NCBI GenBank assembly: GCA_040544425.1 | Contig: JBEONO010000010.1 | Coordinates: 62,001 to 126,000 of the forward strand | Length of the DNA stretch: 64,000 nt | Direction of reading: 5' to 3' | DNA from: Solimicrobium sp040544425 | Lineage (GTDB): Bacteria; Pseudomonadota; Gammaproteobacteria; Burkholderiales; Burkholderiaceae_D | In this document: in pieces, positions 34,980 to 43,927 of the stretch | Layout: each line of letters opens with the position of its first letter | Numbering within the stretch: position 1 is the stretch's first letter | Made by a program: the position numbers and the translations under genes | Notes under the pieces: generated by a model | Database searches by the model: none | What the model saw: the letters and a program-made list of their open reading frames with translations, nothing else | Told to the model about the DNA's origin: nothing

Positions 34980-36422
34980 ATGAATTCAATCGATCAGAAT
35001 AATTTTACTGAACAGTTTGCACGACACGATCAGACCGATCAATCTTTCATAGGCCATCCGCGTGGTTTGGCCTACATCTCGTTTACTGAAGCCTGGGAGC
35101 GATTTTCATTTTATGGCATGCAGACCTTGCTGGTGCTGTACATGGTGCATCAGTTGCTGCTTCCCGGGCATATTGAGAACATTGCCGGATTTAAGGTGTT
35201 CCGTACTTTTGTCGAAAATATCTATGGACATAGCCTGTCCACCGTTGCATTGGCCTCGGCAATTTTTGGACTGTACAGCGGTTTCGTATACCTGACGCCA
35301 ATTCTTGGCGGCATCGTTGCGGACCGTTTATTGGGCAAAACCAAAACCATCACGATCGGTGCTTTGTTGATGGCGGCCGGACATTTCTTGATGGCTTTTG
35401 ATTTTTCGTTTTTGATTGCGATGTTTTGTCTGTTAGTGGGTGTGGGCTGCTTCAAAGGTAATCTGGCCAGCCAGGTGAGCGAATTGTATGCGCCGGGCGA
35501 TATGCGGACCGCCGATGCGTTTCAAATTTATTTTTTGTTCATCAACGCAGCCGTAATCATTGCCCCGCTTATTGCGGGTACGCTTGGTGAGGTGTATGGC
35601 TGGCACTATGGTTTCGGCGCCGCAGGTGTCGGTATGTTGTTTTCGCTTGTGATTTATCTTTCTGGTCGCAAATGGCTGCCTAGGGAACAAACTTTTGTCG
35701 CCAGACCCGCGCAAACCGTGAAAAAAAAAGCTTTAACAAAAATCGAAATCCGTACTGTTTGTCTCTTGTTATTCATGCTGCCGGTATTGGCTGTCGGTAG
35801 TGTCGGAAATCAGGAAATTTTCAATGCCTACCTGTTGTGGGTGCCGGACAATGTCAGCCTGGTATTTTTCGGTCACTTGATGCCGACTACCTGGTTGATT
35901 ACCTTGGATGCCATTGTCAGTTTTTCTGGTTTGGTGGGGTGCATGGCATTTTGGCGGATTTACTCAAGGCGTTATGTGGAGCCGAGTGAGATTGTAAAGA
36001 TGACGATTGGGTTGGGCTTGAGCGCCGCGGGCGTGCTGTGTTTGGCGGTTGCCGCAATGTTGTCAAGTCACGGTCAAAAAGCTGGAATAGAGTGGGTGCT
36101 GGGTTTTGAAGTATTAAATGCTTTGGGCTTCGCCAATTTATTTCCGGTTGGCCTGGCCTTGTATGCGCGCGTTTCGCCCAAGGCGCTCGCCGGAACGATG
36201 ATGGGTGTGTATTACCTGCATTTGTTCATGTGTAATAATCTGGTCGGATGGTTGGGTGGATTGATTGAACGCCTGGCTGGCCCGGCATTCTGGCTCTTGC
36301 ATGTTGGTCTGGTGGCGGCCGCGATGTTTATCCTGTACGGCGTGTCGCACTTTTTTGGTCGTTACCTGTTACCTACAGAATTCATCACTGCCGAAATTGA
36401 TTCGGTAAATATTCCAACTTGA
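34980..36422 (+). CDS. POT/PTR family proton-dependent peptide transporter
   Basis: A 480-residue proton-coupled oligopeptide transporter (DtpA/DtpB type). The proton-coupling motif is EAWERFSFYGMQTLLVLYM near residue 34-52, and the PTR2 signature GCFKGNLASQVSELY is near residue 155. About 12-14 membrane helices are visible. It imports di- and tripeptides across the inner membrane. It follows pmbA by 76 bases and converges on the GST gene. An exported peptidase at 23970 could supply substrate, which is only suggestive. Confidence 0.92.
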   Translation: MNSIDQNNFTEQFARHDQTDQSFIGHPRGLAYISFTEAWERFSFYGMQTLLVLYMVHQLLLPGHIENIAGFKVFRTFVENIYGHSLSTVALASAIFGLYSGFVYLTPILGGIVADRLLGKTKTITIGALLMAAGHFLMAFDFSFLIAMFCLLVGVGCFKGNLASQVSELYAPGDMRTADAFQIYFLFINAAVIIAPLIAGTLGEVYGWHYGFGAAGVGMLFSLVIYLSGRKWLPREQTFVARPAQTVKKKALTKIEIRTVCLLLFMLPVLAVGSVGNQEIFNAYLLWVPDNVSLVFFGHLMPTTWLITLDAIVSFSGLVGCMAFWRIYSRRYVEPSEIVKMTIGLGLSAAGVLCLAVAAMLSSHGQKAGIEWVLGFEVLNALGFANLFPVGLALYARVSPKALAGTMMGVYYLHLFMCNNLVGWLGGLIERLAGPAFWLLHVGLVAAAMFILYGVSHFFGRYLLPTEFITAEIDSVNIPT

Positions 36423-36469
36423 TACGTTTCGATTTCGGGTGTGGGCTCTGTTACCCAACCGGGTAATTT

Positions 36470-37162
36470 CTACCTTCGTTGATATTGGAGTGTGCCAAAC
36501 AGCGCGTCTTTTGCTTCGGGCGTAACCAACGGTTTCCGGCAATGTGCCAGTACCTGCAAGCCTCGTTGCACGGCAGGACGATTGGCGACGGTGTCAAACC
36601 AGCGTTTCGCATGCGGGAAATCACGCCAGTCTATGCCTTGATTTCTCCATGAATTGGCCCACGCGAACGTTGCCATATCGGCGATGGTGTACTCATTTCC
36701 AGCTAAATAGCTCGATTTGGCCAATTGTTTGTTGATGACGCCATAGAGACGTTTGGCTTCATTGGTATAGCGATCAATTGCGTACGGAATAGGTTCCGGT
36801 GCGTAATTGCGAAAGTGATGCGCCTGCCCCAGCATCGGACCAAATCCGCCCATTTGAAACATCAGCCATTCCAGGGTCATGTATTTTTCTCGCGTGGTGT
36901 TGCCAAGGAATTTCCCGGTTTTGCCCGCCAGGTAGATCATGATTGCGCCAGACTCGAAAATATTAATTGATTTTCCGTCCGGTCCTTCGGGGTCGATCAA
37001 AGCAGGGATCTTGTTGTTTGGAGATATCTGCAAAAATTCCGGAGCAAATTGTTCGCCGCTGCCGATATCCACGGGTATAACTTGATACTGGATACCGCAT
37101 TCTTCCAGCATAATATGGATTTTGTGACCGTTGGGTGTGGGCCATGAATAAAGGATGATCAT
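36470..37162 (-). CDS. Glutathione S-transferase, YfcG/nu-class type
   Basis: A 230-residue GST. The N-terminal thioredoxin-like domain starts MIILYSWPTPNGHKIHIMLEE and contains the NNKIPALIDPEG and FESGAIMIYLA glutathione-binding segments; the C-terminal helical domain follows from about residue 90. The TPNG start is typical of YfcG/Ure2-like enzymes with disulfide reductase activity. The start overlaps the upstream membrane-protein stop by 4 bases, in the mfd-serB-membrane protein-GST run. Confidence 0.92.
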   Translation of the reverse strand: MIILYSWPTPNGHKIHIMLEECGIQYQVIPVDIGSGEQFAPEFLQISPNNKIPALIDPEGPDGKSINIFESGAIMIYLAGKTGKFLGNTTREKYMTLEWLMFQMGGFGPMLGQAHHFRNYAPEPIPYAIDRYTNEAKRLYGVINKQLAKSSYLAGNEYTIADMATFAWANSWRNQGIDWRDFPHAKRWFDTVANRPAVQRGLQVLAHCRKPLVTPEAKDALFGTLQYQRR

Positions 37163-37545
37163 GCGTTTGCTCCTGTGTCAGACAAATTTCCGATTGGTTT
37201 GTTTTCATTGAGAGCCATAATTCCGATGATCAGTCGATAGGCCTTCCACAACCAGGCGCATCCCCAAAGTATGAATGCAAACGGTATACCGATAATTGTG
37301 ATGAAGAAAATCCAGCCTAAAAAAACGCAGGCCAGATAAATCCAGAACGATTTAATTTGCCAGTTGTGATGGCTGTAGACAAACGTTCCAGCCGCATCGC
37401 TACGTTTGAGATAGCTGAGGATAACTGGAATAAAAGACAGTGCGCCCAAGGTGAACAACATGCTCACGGCATGAAAAATATAAAACCACCAGGCAGTGTT
37501 CTTGATGGATTCCAATTTACTGTCAAACACAAGGTCCTGTGACAT
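37159..37545 (-). CDS. DUF4870-like small membrane protein
   Basis: A 128-residue protein with about three hydrophobic helices (near 20-45, 70-88 and 85-110) and short polar ends, of the DUF4870/Tic20-like type. The function is unknown. It lies 9 bases after serB and overlaps the GST start, so it is part of the same transcript. Confidence 0.8.
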   Translation of the reverse strand: MSQDLVFDSKLESIKNTAWWFYIFHAVSMLFTLGALSFIPVILSYLKRSDAAGTFVYSHHNWQIKSFWIYLACVFLGWIFFITIIGIPFAFILWGCAWLWKAYRLIIGIMALNENKPIGNLSDTGANA

Positions 37546-37554
37546 GTTGCCTCC

Positions 37555-38409
37555 TTAAAATATATTAAGTAATCCGTCCAGCCCAACAAAATTCAAGGCC
37601 AGGTGCGCCTTGGCGCGGACCACCGGTTTGGCGCGAAAGGCCACCGACAGTCCGGCTATGCCCATCATTGCCAAATCATTCGCTCCGTCTCCCATGACTA
37701 TGGCCTCGGATGGCGGTATGCCGAGCTCGGCACAGGTACGTTCAACAGTGCGTCGTTTCTCTTGCGCGTCGACGATATTGCCGATTACTCTGCCAGTCAA
37801 TTCTCCATCAATAATCTCTAACTGATTCGAATGGCTGTAGTCCAGATTCAAGTGGTGCATGACGCGTTCGGTAAAAAAGGTAAACCCGCCCGAAACCAGT
37901 AATGTTTTTAGCCCTGCAGATTTCACCGCCTGAAGCAGATGGTCAGCGCCGGGAGAAAACTTTACGCGTTCGTCATAAACTTGTTGCAAGGCTGTGGCTG
38001 GCAAGCCTTTCAGTAGTGCGACCCGCTTGGTCAGGCTTTCTGCGAATTCGATTTCTCCCCGCATCGCCGATTCAGTAATGGCGGAAACCTGCGGCTTTAG
38101 TCCTTGCATGTCGGCGATCTCATCGATGCATTCAATGGTGATTAAGGTGGAGTCCATGTCCATCGCCAACAATTTGAAGTCGCTCAATTTCTGGAACGAT
38201 GTTTTCCAATGCACGTCGACCTGCGACCGGCAGGCCAGTGCCGTGATCTGTTCTTTGATCAGTTGGTCGGTGAAAACGAGACCTTCAGCACGTATCACGC
38301 CGGGCGCAAGTTCGACGATCGATTGTGGCGCGGTCAGTTCGGCGATTTTTTGCAGTGTTGCGTTGTCAGCAGTCAGACTTTGTAAGATCAAATGCATAGT
38401 GTCCATCAT
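37555..38409 (-). CDS. serB: Phosphoserine phosphatase SerB
   Basis: SerB (284 aa) catalyses the last step of serine synthesis. HAD motifs are intact: motif I LLAMDMDSTLITIECIDE, motif II LLVSGGFTFF, and motif III/IV IVMGDGANDLAMMG. The N-terminal 70 residues are an ACT-like regulatory part. The start overlaps the mfd stop by 4 bases; an alternative ATG lies four codons downstream. It is cotranscribed with mfd. Confidence 0.95.
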   Translation of the reverse strand: MMDTMHLILQSLTADNATLQKIAELTAPQSIVELAPGVIRAEGLVFTDQLIKEQITALACRSQVDVHWKTSFQKLSDFKLLAMDMDSTLITIECIDEIADMQGLKPQVSAITESAMRGEIEFAESLTKRVALLKGLPATALQQVYDERVKFSPGADHLLQAVKSAGLKTLLVSGGFTFFTERVMHHLNLDYSHSNQLEIIDGELTGRVIGNIVDAQEKRRTVERTCAELGIPPSEAIVMGDGANDLAMMGIAGLSVAFRAKPVVRAKAHLALNFVGLDGLLNIF

Positions 38410-41400
38410 TTCAGGGCGCGAATTGCTGATTTTAGTTGGCCAACCCGCGCCGGCAGGTCGGGCATGTTGGCGGTGATTCTTAATTTGTCTTGTCCGTGTA
38501 ACTTGATATGGCGGTTTTTTTGAATCAAATCGATAATCCGCATCGGATCTATCGGCGGCTTTTCAATAAATTGCATCACGGCGGCATCGGAATGGGCATC
38601 AATTTTGAAGATGCCGACGGATTTTGCCAAAACCCGTAAGCGATGGGTTTCGACCAAGGCTACCACCGGTTCGGGCAGCTTACCAAAACGATCAATTAAC
38701 TCCTCCTGCAAGGTATCAATGGCTTCAAAGCTGCTGGCATTCGATAGTCGCTTATACAGTGACAATCGTTCATGTACATCGCCACAAAAATCACTCGGCA
38801 GCAGGGCTGGGGTGTGCAAATTGATTTCGGTGGTGGTTGCCAGTGGTGCGGCCAGATCTGGTTCCTTGCCTTCCTTTAAACAGCGCACCGCTTCGTTTAA
38901 CATTTCCGAATACAGTTGGAAACCAATTTCTATCATTTCGCCAGACTGATTGTCGCCCAACACTTCACCGGCACCGCGAATTTCCAGGTCATGCATGGCG
39001 AGATAAAATCCGCTGCCCAATTCTTCCATCTGGACAATTGCATCCAGACGGCGCTGTGCCAGCTTGGTCAAACCTTTGACATCATGCACCAGCAGATAAG
39101 CATAAGCCTGATGATGCGAACGTCCGACCCGTCCACGCAACTGATGCAGCTGGGCCAATCCAAATTTGTCCGCACGATGCATGATGATGGTATTGGCCGT
39201 TGGTACGTCAATGCCGGTTTCAATAATCGTGGTGCACAGCAAGATGTTGTAACGTTGTGCGACGAAATCGCGCATGACTTTTTCAAGATCGCGCTCATGC
39301 ATCTGTCCGTGAGCAATTGCAATGCGTGCTTCCGGCAACAATTTTTCAAGCATCGCTTTGCGATTTTGGATCGTATCCACTTCATTGTGCAGGAAGTAGA
39401 CCTGGCCGCCACGTTTTAGTTCACGCAAACATGCTTCGCGTAGCACAGAGTCATCTTCACTGCGCACAAATGTTTTAATTGCCAGTCGTTTTTGCGGTGC
39501 CGTCGCGATAATTGAGAAGTCGCGCAAGCCTTCCAGGGCCATGCCCAAAGTGCGTGGAATCGGCGTTGCAGTTAAAGTCAGCACGTCCACTTCGGCGCGC
39601 AGCGCTTTCAGTGTTTCCTTTTGCCTTACGCCAAAACGGTGTTCTTCATCAATAATGACCAGCCCGAGCTGGTTGAATTTGACATCGTCGGACAATAATT
39701 TATGCGTGCCAATGACGATATCGATGGTGCCGTCATTCATGCCTTTGATCGCTGCGGTAATCTCCTTCCCGCTGCGAAATCGCGACAGCTCGGCGATTTT
39801 AACCGGCCAGTCAGCGAATCGGTCGGCAAAGGTTTGTGCGTGTTGTTCTGCGAGCAGGGTCGTTGGTGCCAGGATTGCGACCTGCTTGCCACCCATCACG
39901 GCAACAAACGCGGCCCGCAATGCGACTTCGGTTTTGCCAAAGCCAACGTCACCACAAATCAGCCGGTCCATCGGTTTGCCGGAAGTCATGTCGGCGACAA
40001 CTGCCTTGATCGCTGCAGCCTGGTCGACGGTCTCTTCAAAGCCGAAGCTTTCTGCAAATGCCATATAGTCGTGCGCAGAATACTGAAACGCGTGGCCTTT
40101 GCGCAAGGCGCGACGCGCATATAAATTCAACAGTTCGGCGGCAGTGTCATGACATTGTTGGGCAGCTTTACGTTTGGCTTTTTCCCACGCGCCAGAACCG
40201 AGTGCGTGCAGGGGGGCATCTTCTTGCGACGCGCCGGAATACCGTGAAATGACGTGCAGCTGCGAGACCGGCACATACAACTTGGTTTCCTTGGCATATT
40301 CCAAATGCAAAAATTCAGTTTCCCCTTCGCCCAGATCCATGGCGATCAGCCCCTGATACCGACCTATACCGTGCTGGATATGTACCACCGGATCGCCGAT
40401 TTTGAGTTCGGATAAATCCCGCACCATTGATTCGACCTGGGTTGCTGCCTCCTGGCTCTTGCGCCCGGAGCGTCTGACCACGTTCGCATAGAGTTCGGTT
40501 TCGGTAACAAAACCGAGCCCATTATTCAGATTGAAACCGGCATACAGTGGTGCCACTCCCAACATCAGTGGCGCAGTACTGGTAATAAAATCGCCCAGGC
40601 TATCGCAGATGATCGGATCTAAACCGTATTCCTTGAAATACTGCTGCAAGGTCTCACGGCGTCCGTTGGATTCGGCGCAGATCAATATGCGCTGCCTGGT
40701 TTGTAATAAGAATGCACGCAGGTTGGCCAGCGGATCTTCCAGGCGTCGGTTCACGGCGATATCGGGAAGCGAACTGGAAATTACGGCGGTTTCGTTTGGA
40801 TTTAGTCTGATAACATAGCGACCGTAAGGTTTGGCCATGGTAAAAAAGTCTTCGTCGCGCAGGAACAGTGAAGTCGGTGCCAATACCGGACGTTCGCGAT
40901 CCGACTTCAGAAACGTGTAACGTGATACCGTGTCAGTCCAAAATCGATTGATGGCACCGTCAATGTCACCCACCATACAGATGCAACCGGTTTCGGGCAG
41001 GTAGTCAAACAAGGTTGCCGTCTGTTCAAAAAATAATGGTAGATAGTATTCAATACCAGCCGAAGCGATGCCGTTGCCGATGTCTTTGTAGATCCGGCTG
41101 CGCGAGGGGTCGCCTTCAAATTCTTCACGCCAGCGTTTGCGAAATGCCGTGCGTGATGCGTCGTCCATGGGAAATTCGCGCCCCGGCAGCAGTCGGACTT
41201 CATTGACCGGATAAATCGTGCGCTGGGTGTCGGCATCAAAGGTACGTATCGATTCTATTGTTTCGCCAAACAGGTCAAGCCGGTACGGGAGGGGAGAACC
41301 CATGGGAAATAAATCGATCAAGCCACCACGTACGGCATATTCACCGGGCGACATCACCTGACTGACATGGCTGTAACCTGCCAGGGTGAGTTGCGATTTG

Positions 41401-41834
41401 AGTTGTACTTCGTTTAAGGTGGCGCCTTGTTTGAAAAAGAACGTATATGCAGCCAGAAATGAAGGTGGCGCCATGCGTAACAATGCAGTCGAAACCGGAA
41501 CGATCAGCACGTCGGAATGGCCATGTCCTACTTCATACAATGTGGCCAGGCGCTCTGAGACCAGATCCTGATGCGGTGAAAACGCGTCATAGGGCAAGGT
41601 CTCCCAATCCGGCAGAATATGGCAGCGTAACGCTGCTTCGCTACCAAACCAGGCAATTTCTGATTGTAGTCGTTGCGCGTCCGTGGCATCAGCAACAAAT
41701 ACAGTGAGCATGCGACCTTGCGATTTTAAGGCGCTCGCAGCCTGGCTCAGTACAAATGAATCAGCCGACCCGTGTAATGTTGGAAGGGAAATGCGGTTTC
41801 CTGGTTTGGGTGGCGATTGCAGATCAAATGGCAT
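38406..41834 (-). CDS. mfd: Transcription-repair coupling factor Mfd
   Basis: Mfd (1142 aa from the ATG at 41834; E. coli 1148) removes RNA polymerase stalled at lesions and recruits UvrA. UvrB-like domains 1-2 come first, then the polymerase-interaction domain (PVVHIQHGIGRYQGL), the helicase motor with Walker A GDVGFGKTEVALRAAF and the DEEH box IDEEHRFGVRQKE, the TRG motif region, and the C-terminal D7 domain. A TTG start 20 codons upstream is possible but gives a non-conserved extension. UvrC is encoded in this window at 52057. ispD diverges from it. Confidence 0.96.
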   Translation of the reverse strand: MPFDLQSPPKPGNRISLPTLHGSADSFVLSQAASALKSQGRMLTVFVADATDAQRLQSEIAWFGSEAALRCHILPDWETLPYDAFSPHQDLVSERLATLYEVGHGHSDVLIVPVSTALLRMAPPSFLAAYTFFFKQGATLNEVQLKSQLTLAGYSHVSQVMSPGEYAVRGGLIDLFPMGSPLPYRLDLFGETIESIRTFDADTQRTIYPVNEVRLLPGREFPMDDASRTAFRKRWREEFEGDPSRSRIYKDIGNGIASAGIEYYLPLFFEQTATLFDYLPETGCICMVGDIDGAINRFWTDTVSRYTFLKSDRERPVLAPTSLFLRDEDFFTMAKPYGRYVIRLNPNETAVISSSLPDIAVNRRLEDPLANLRAFLLQTRQRILICAESNGRRETLQQYFKEYGLDPIICDSLGDFITSTAPLMLGVAPLYAGFNLNNGLGFVTETELYANVVRRSGRKSQEAATQVESMVRDLSELKIGDPVVHIQHGIGRYQGLIAMDLGEGETEFLHLEYAKETKLYVPVSQLHVISRYSGASQEDAPLHALGSGAWEKAKRKAAQQCHDTAAELLNLYARRALRKGHAFQYSAHDYMAFAESFGFEETVDQAAAIKAVVADMTSGKPMDRLICGDVGFGKTEVALRAAFVAVMGGKQVAILAPTTLLAEQHAQTFADRFADWPVKIAELSRFRSGKEITAAIKGMNDGTIDIVIGTHKLLSDDVKFNQLGLVIIDEEHRFGVRQKETLKALRAEVDVLTLTATPIPRTLGMALEGLRDFSIIATAPQKRLAIKTFVRSEDDSVLREACLRELKRGGQVYFLHNEVDTIQNRKAMLEKLLPEARIAIAHGQMHERDLEKVMRDFVAQRYNILLCTTIIETGIDVPTANTIIMHRADKFGLAQLHQLRGRVGRSHHQAYAYLLVHDVKGLTKLAQRRLDAIVQMEELGSGFYLAMHDLEIRGAGEVLGDNQSGEMIEIGFQLYSEMLNEAVRCLKEGKEPDLAAPLATTTEINLHTPALLPSDFCGDVHERLSLYKRLSNASSFEAIDTLQEELIDRFGKLPEPVVALVETHRLRVLAKSVGIFKIDAHSDAAVMQFIEKPPIDPMRIIDLIQKNRHIKLHGQDKLRITANMPDLPARVGQLKSAIRALK

Positions 41835-41987
41835 TGTTTTGGGTGTTTCGAGAATAAACAGGTGTGTTGAAGTGATAGCTATTGGAATGGCCAAGGATTA
41901 ACCCTACAATGGTGCGCTCATTATAAACTACCGCTAAGGCATCGGGCTCCGGTCTGAAGTTGGCGGCGGCCTTTATCTTACACTTCT

Positions 41988-42713
41988 TTGAATATAAATA
42001 TTATTTTGAACCCGTCTGCGCAATATTTCGCATTGATCCCCGCCGCGGGCGTTGGGGCCAGAATGGTAGCGAGCTGCCCGAAACAGTATTTGCATATTGC
42101 TGGACAAAGTATTTTGCAACACAGCGTGGATGCTTTTTTGCGTCATCAGAAAATCGAGCATGTGTATGTGGTAGTGAGCCCAAATGACGCCTACGTAGCG
42201 AATGAGCTGAAACCGGATTTGCGGCTGACAGTCTTATACTGCGGTGGCGTCACACGATTTGATTCGGTGTTAAATGGTTTATCAGCGATGCAGGACAAAC
42301 TGCAGGCGACTGACTGGGTGCTGGTGCACGATGCAGCCCGGCCCGGGATCAACGCATCACTGGTCAGTCGATTGATTGACGGTGTAGGCAATGATGAGGT
42401 CGGCGGACTTTTAGCTTTGCCGGTAGTTGACACGATAAAATTGCAGACTCTGAACGCCGGAAAAAACAAAGTGGCGACAGTACCCAGATCTGGATTATGG
42501 TTGGCACAGACCCCGCAAATGTTCAAACATGGCGCGCTATTGGCTGCACTGAACAATGCCAGGGCAAATTCAATTGAAATCACTGATGAGGCCAGCGCGA
42601 TCGAGGCCTGTGGTTTAATGCCGGCATTGATTGAGGGACATTGGTGCAACACTAAAATCACGCGGCCAGACGATTTGTTTTTGGTCGAAACTTATCTGAA
42701 TAAAAGCGTATGA
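41988..42713 (+). CDS. ispD: 2-C-methyl-D-erythritol 4-phosphate cytidylyltransferase
   Basis: IspD (about 241 aa) makes CDP-ME in the non-mevalonate isoprenoid pathway. The CTP-binding loop is FALIPAAGVGARM, followed by PKQYLHIAGQSILQHSV and the WVLVHDAARPGI segment. No ATG precedes the essential loop, so the start must be non-ATG: TTG at 41988, or a TTG six codons later. The first ATG falls inside the active-site loop. No strong ribosome site is visible, suggesting weak translation. It overlaps ispF by 4 bases. Confidence 0.93.
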   Translation: MNINIILNPSAQYFALIPAAGVGARMVASCPKQYLHIAGQSILQHSVDAFLRHQKIEHVYVVVSPNDAYVANELKPDLRLTVLYCGGVTRFDSVLNGLSAMQDKLQATDWVLVHDAARPGINASLVSRLIDGVGNDEVGGLLALPVVDTIKLQTLNAGKNKVATVPRSGLWLAQTPQMFKHGALLAALNNARANSIEITDEASAIEACGLMPALIEGHWCNTKITRPDDLFLVETYLNKSV

Positions 42714-43204
42714 AAAATTCATTTCCGCATTTCCGTATTGGACAAGGTTACGATTGCCACGCGCTGGTTGGAAATCGGAAATTGATCATTGGTGGTGTGA
42801 CGATTCCCCACCCTACCGGCCTGTTGGGGCACTCCGATGCTGATGTTTTGCTGCATGCAATTACTGATGCCTTGTTAGGTGCCGCAGGCTTGGGCGACAT
42901 CGGTCGGCATTTCCCAGACACGGACCATCATTTTTCCGGCGCGGATTCGCGTATGTTGTTGCGTGAAGCGCTCAAAAGAGTCGATGAGGCGGGGTATGGT
43001 GTTGGCAATGTAGATGCGACGATCATTGCGCAGGCACCCAAGATGGCACCCCATATTCCCAGCATGGTTGAGCATATCGCCAATGATTTGCAGGTGACAC
43101 CGGATCGAATTAATATTAAGGCCAAAACTAACGAGAAATTGGGTTATTTGGGCCGCGAGGAAGGGATAGCCGCCGAGGCGGTGGTTTTAATTTACGACAA
43201 ATAG
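42710..43204 (+). CDS. ispF: 2-C-methyl-D-erythritol 2,4-cyclodiphosphate synthase
   Basis: IspF (164 aa) closes the cyclodiphosphate ring two steps after IspD. The metal ligands are in GQGYDCHAL and LLGHSDADVLLHAITDALLGA; the GRHFPDTD segment and C-terminal NIKAKTNEKLGYLGREEG are also diagnostic. The start overlaps the ispD stop, the common ispDF pair. Length is normal. Confidence 0.96.
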   Translation: MKNSFPHFRIGQGYDCHALVGNRKLIIGGVTIPHPTGLLGHSDADVLLHAITDALLGAAGLGDIGRHFPDTDHHFSGADSRMLLREALKRVDEAGYGVGNVDATIIAQAPKMAPHIPSMVEHIANDLQVTPDRINIKAKTNEKLGYLGREEGIAAEAVVLIYDK

Positions 43205-43276
43205 GGATTGCGTTTTGCCAGGCATGATTTGCGCGTAACGCATCACATCGTCACTTTTTCTAATTAAGGAATTACC

Positions 43277-43546
43277 ATGAGTACCGAACAACTGAAAGAA
43301 TCGCTGAAAAGTCTGCATGAACATCTCAGTACGACCGATCAAGTGGATACTGAGTTAACTAAATTATTGGCCGTGCTCAATGAAGACATTCACCAACTAT
43401 TGGACAAAGAACGGCATGATGGTGAGGCTCCCGGGGATCTGGGTGACCGTACTTTGGCATTGTCTGCCAAGTTTGCGGCGCAGAGTCCCCATCTGGAATC
43501 CGGGTTGCGCGAATTGGGCAATATTTTGATTCGAATGGGCGTGTAA
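43277..43546 (+). CDS. DUF4404 family protein
   Basis: An 89-residue soluble, acidic helical protein of the DUF4404 family, function unknown. It has a ribosome site AAGGA before the ATG and is followed by a clear rho-independent terminator at 43576, so it ends the ispDF transcript or forms its own. Sequence is consistent with a small coiled-coil dimer. Confidence 0.85.
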   Translation: MSTEQLKESLKSLHEHLSTTDQVDTELTKLLAVLNEDIHQLLDKERHDGEAPGDLGDRTLALSAKFAAQSPHLESGLRELGNILIRMGV

Positions 43547-43575
43547 TCTTCTTTTGTTGCTTTACACGCAATACT

Positions 43576-43613
43576 AAAAGCACAGGCACCGATTAAAGCG
43601 GCCTGTGCTTTTT
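43576..43613 (+). terminator. Rho-independent terminator
   Basis: Stem AAAAGCACAGGC (43576-43587) with GCCTGTGCTTTT (43601-43612), a 13-base loop and a trailing T-run. It ends the DUF4404 gene transcript; because of the A-run on the 5' side it may also work on the other strand. Confidence 0.9.
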
Positions 43614-43801
43614 ATTTGCCATGAATTTTATCCATACAGCGAATCTCTCCAAGCAATTTTGCATTATGAAATCGCCTTTCCGTATTGTGAAATTTAAAAT
43701 TGGTTTTGCATCAAATCTGCATTTCATTTTAAGGTAAATAATTTCACATCGCAAAAAATAATATTTATCCTGTTGAATTTAAACAATAAAAAATAAGTTA
43801 T

Positions 43802-43819
43802 ATGTCTTATATAAGACAT
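43802..43819. promoter_or_regulatory. 18-bp perfect palindrome, candidate operator of aceA
   Basis: ATGTCTTATATAAGACAT is a perfect two-fold palindrome. Its last base is also the first base of the -35 box of the aceA promoter, so a bound dimer would block RNA polymerase. GntR-type regulators of central carbon metabolism bind sites of this general form in betaproteobacteria; the specific regulator is inference. Confidence 0.6.
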
Positions 43820-43847
43820 TGTTGCTGCGCAAAAAAAAGCATACTAT
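43819..43847 (+). promoter_or_regulatory. Sigma-70 promoter of aceA
   Basis: TTGTTG (43819-43824), 17-base spacer with an A8 run, TACTAT (43842-43847). Expected start near 43854, giving a leader of about 75 bases with the AGGAG ribosome site before the ATG at 43928. The upstream region (43620-43800) is strongly AT-rich and may hold an UP element or activator site. Confidence 0.65.
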
Positions 43848-43927
43848 TAATTCTGTGAATTTCGTTGTTGAACCGCTTTATTTTTAACCTAGTTTTTTTA
43901 AGCAAATACCTTTACAGGAGAAATACC

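Noticed and set aside
36423..36469. Inverted repeat TTACCC/GGGTAA between the peptide transporter and GST genes as a terminator
   Set aside because: The stem is only six base pairs and has no T-run on either strand; not strong enough to list.
43865..43927. Longer N-terminus for isocitrate lyase
   Set aside because: The added residues are hydrophobic and not conserved, overlap the expected transcript leader, and the ATG at 43928 has a good ribosome site.
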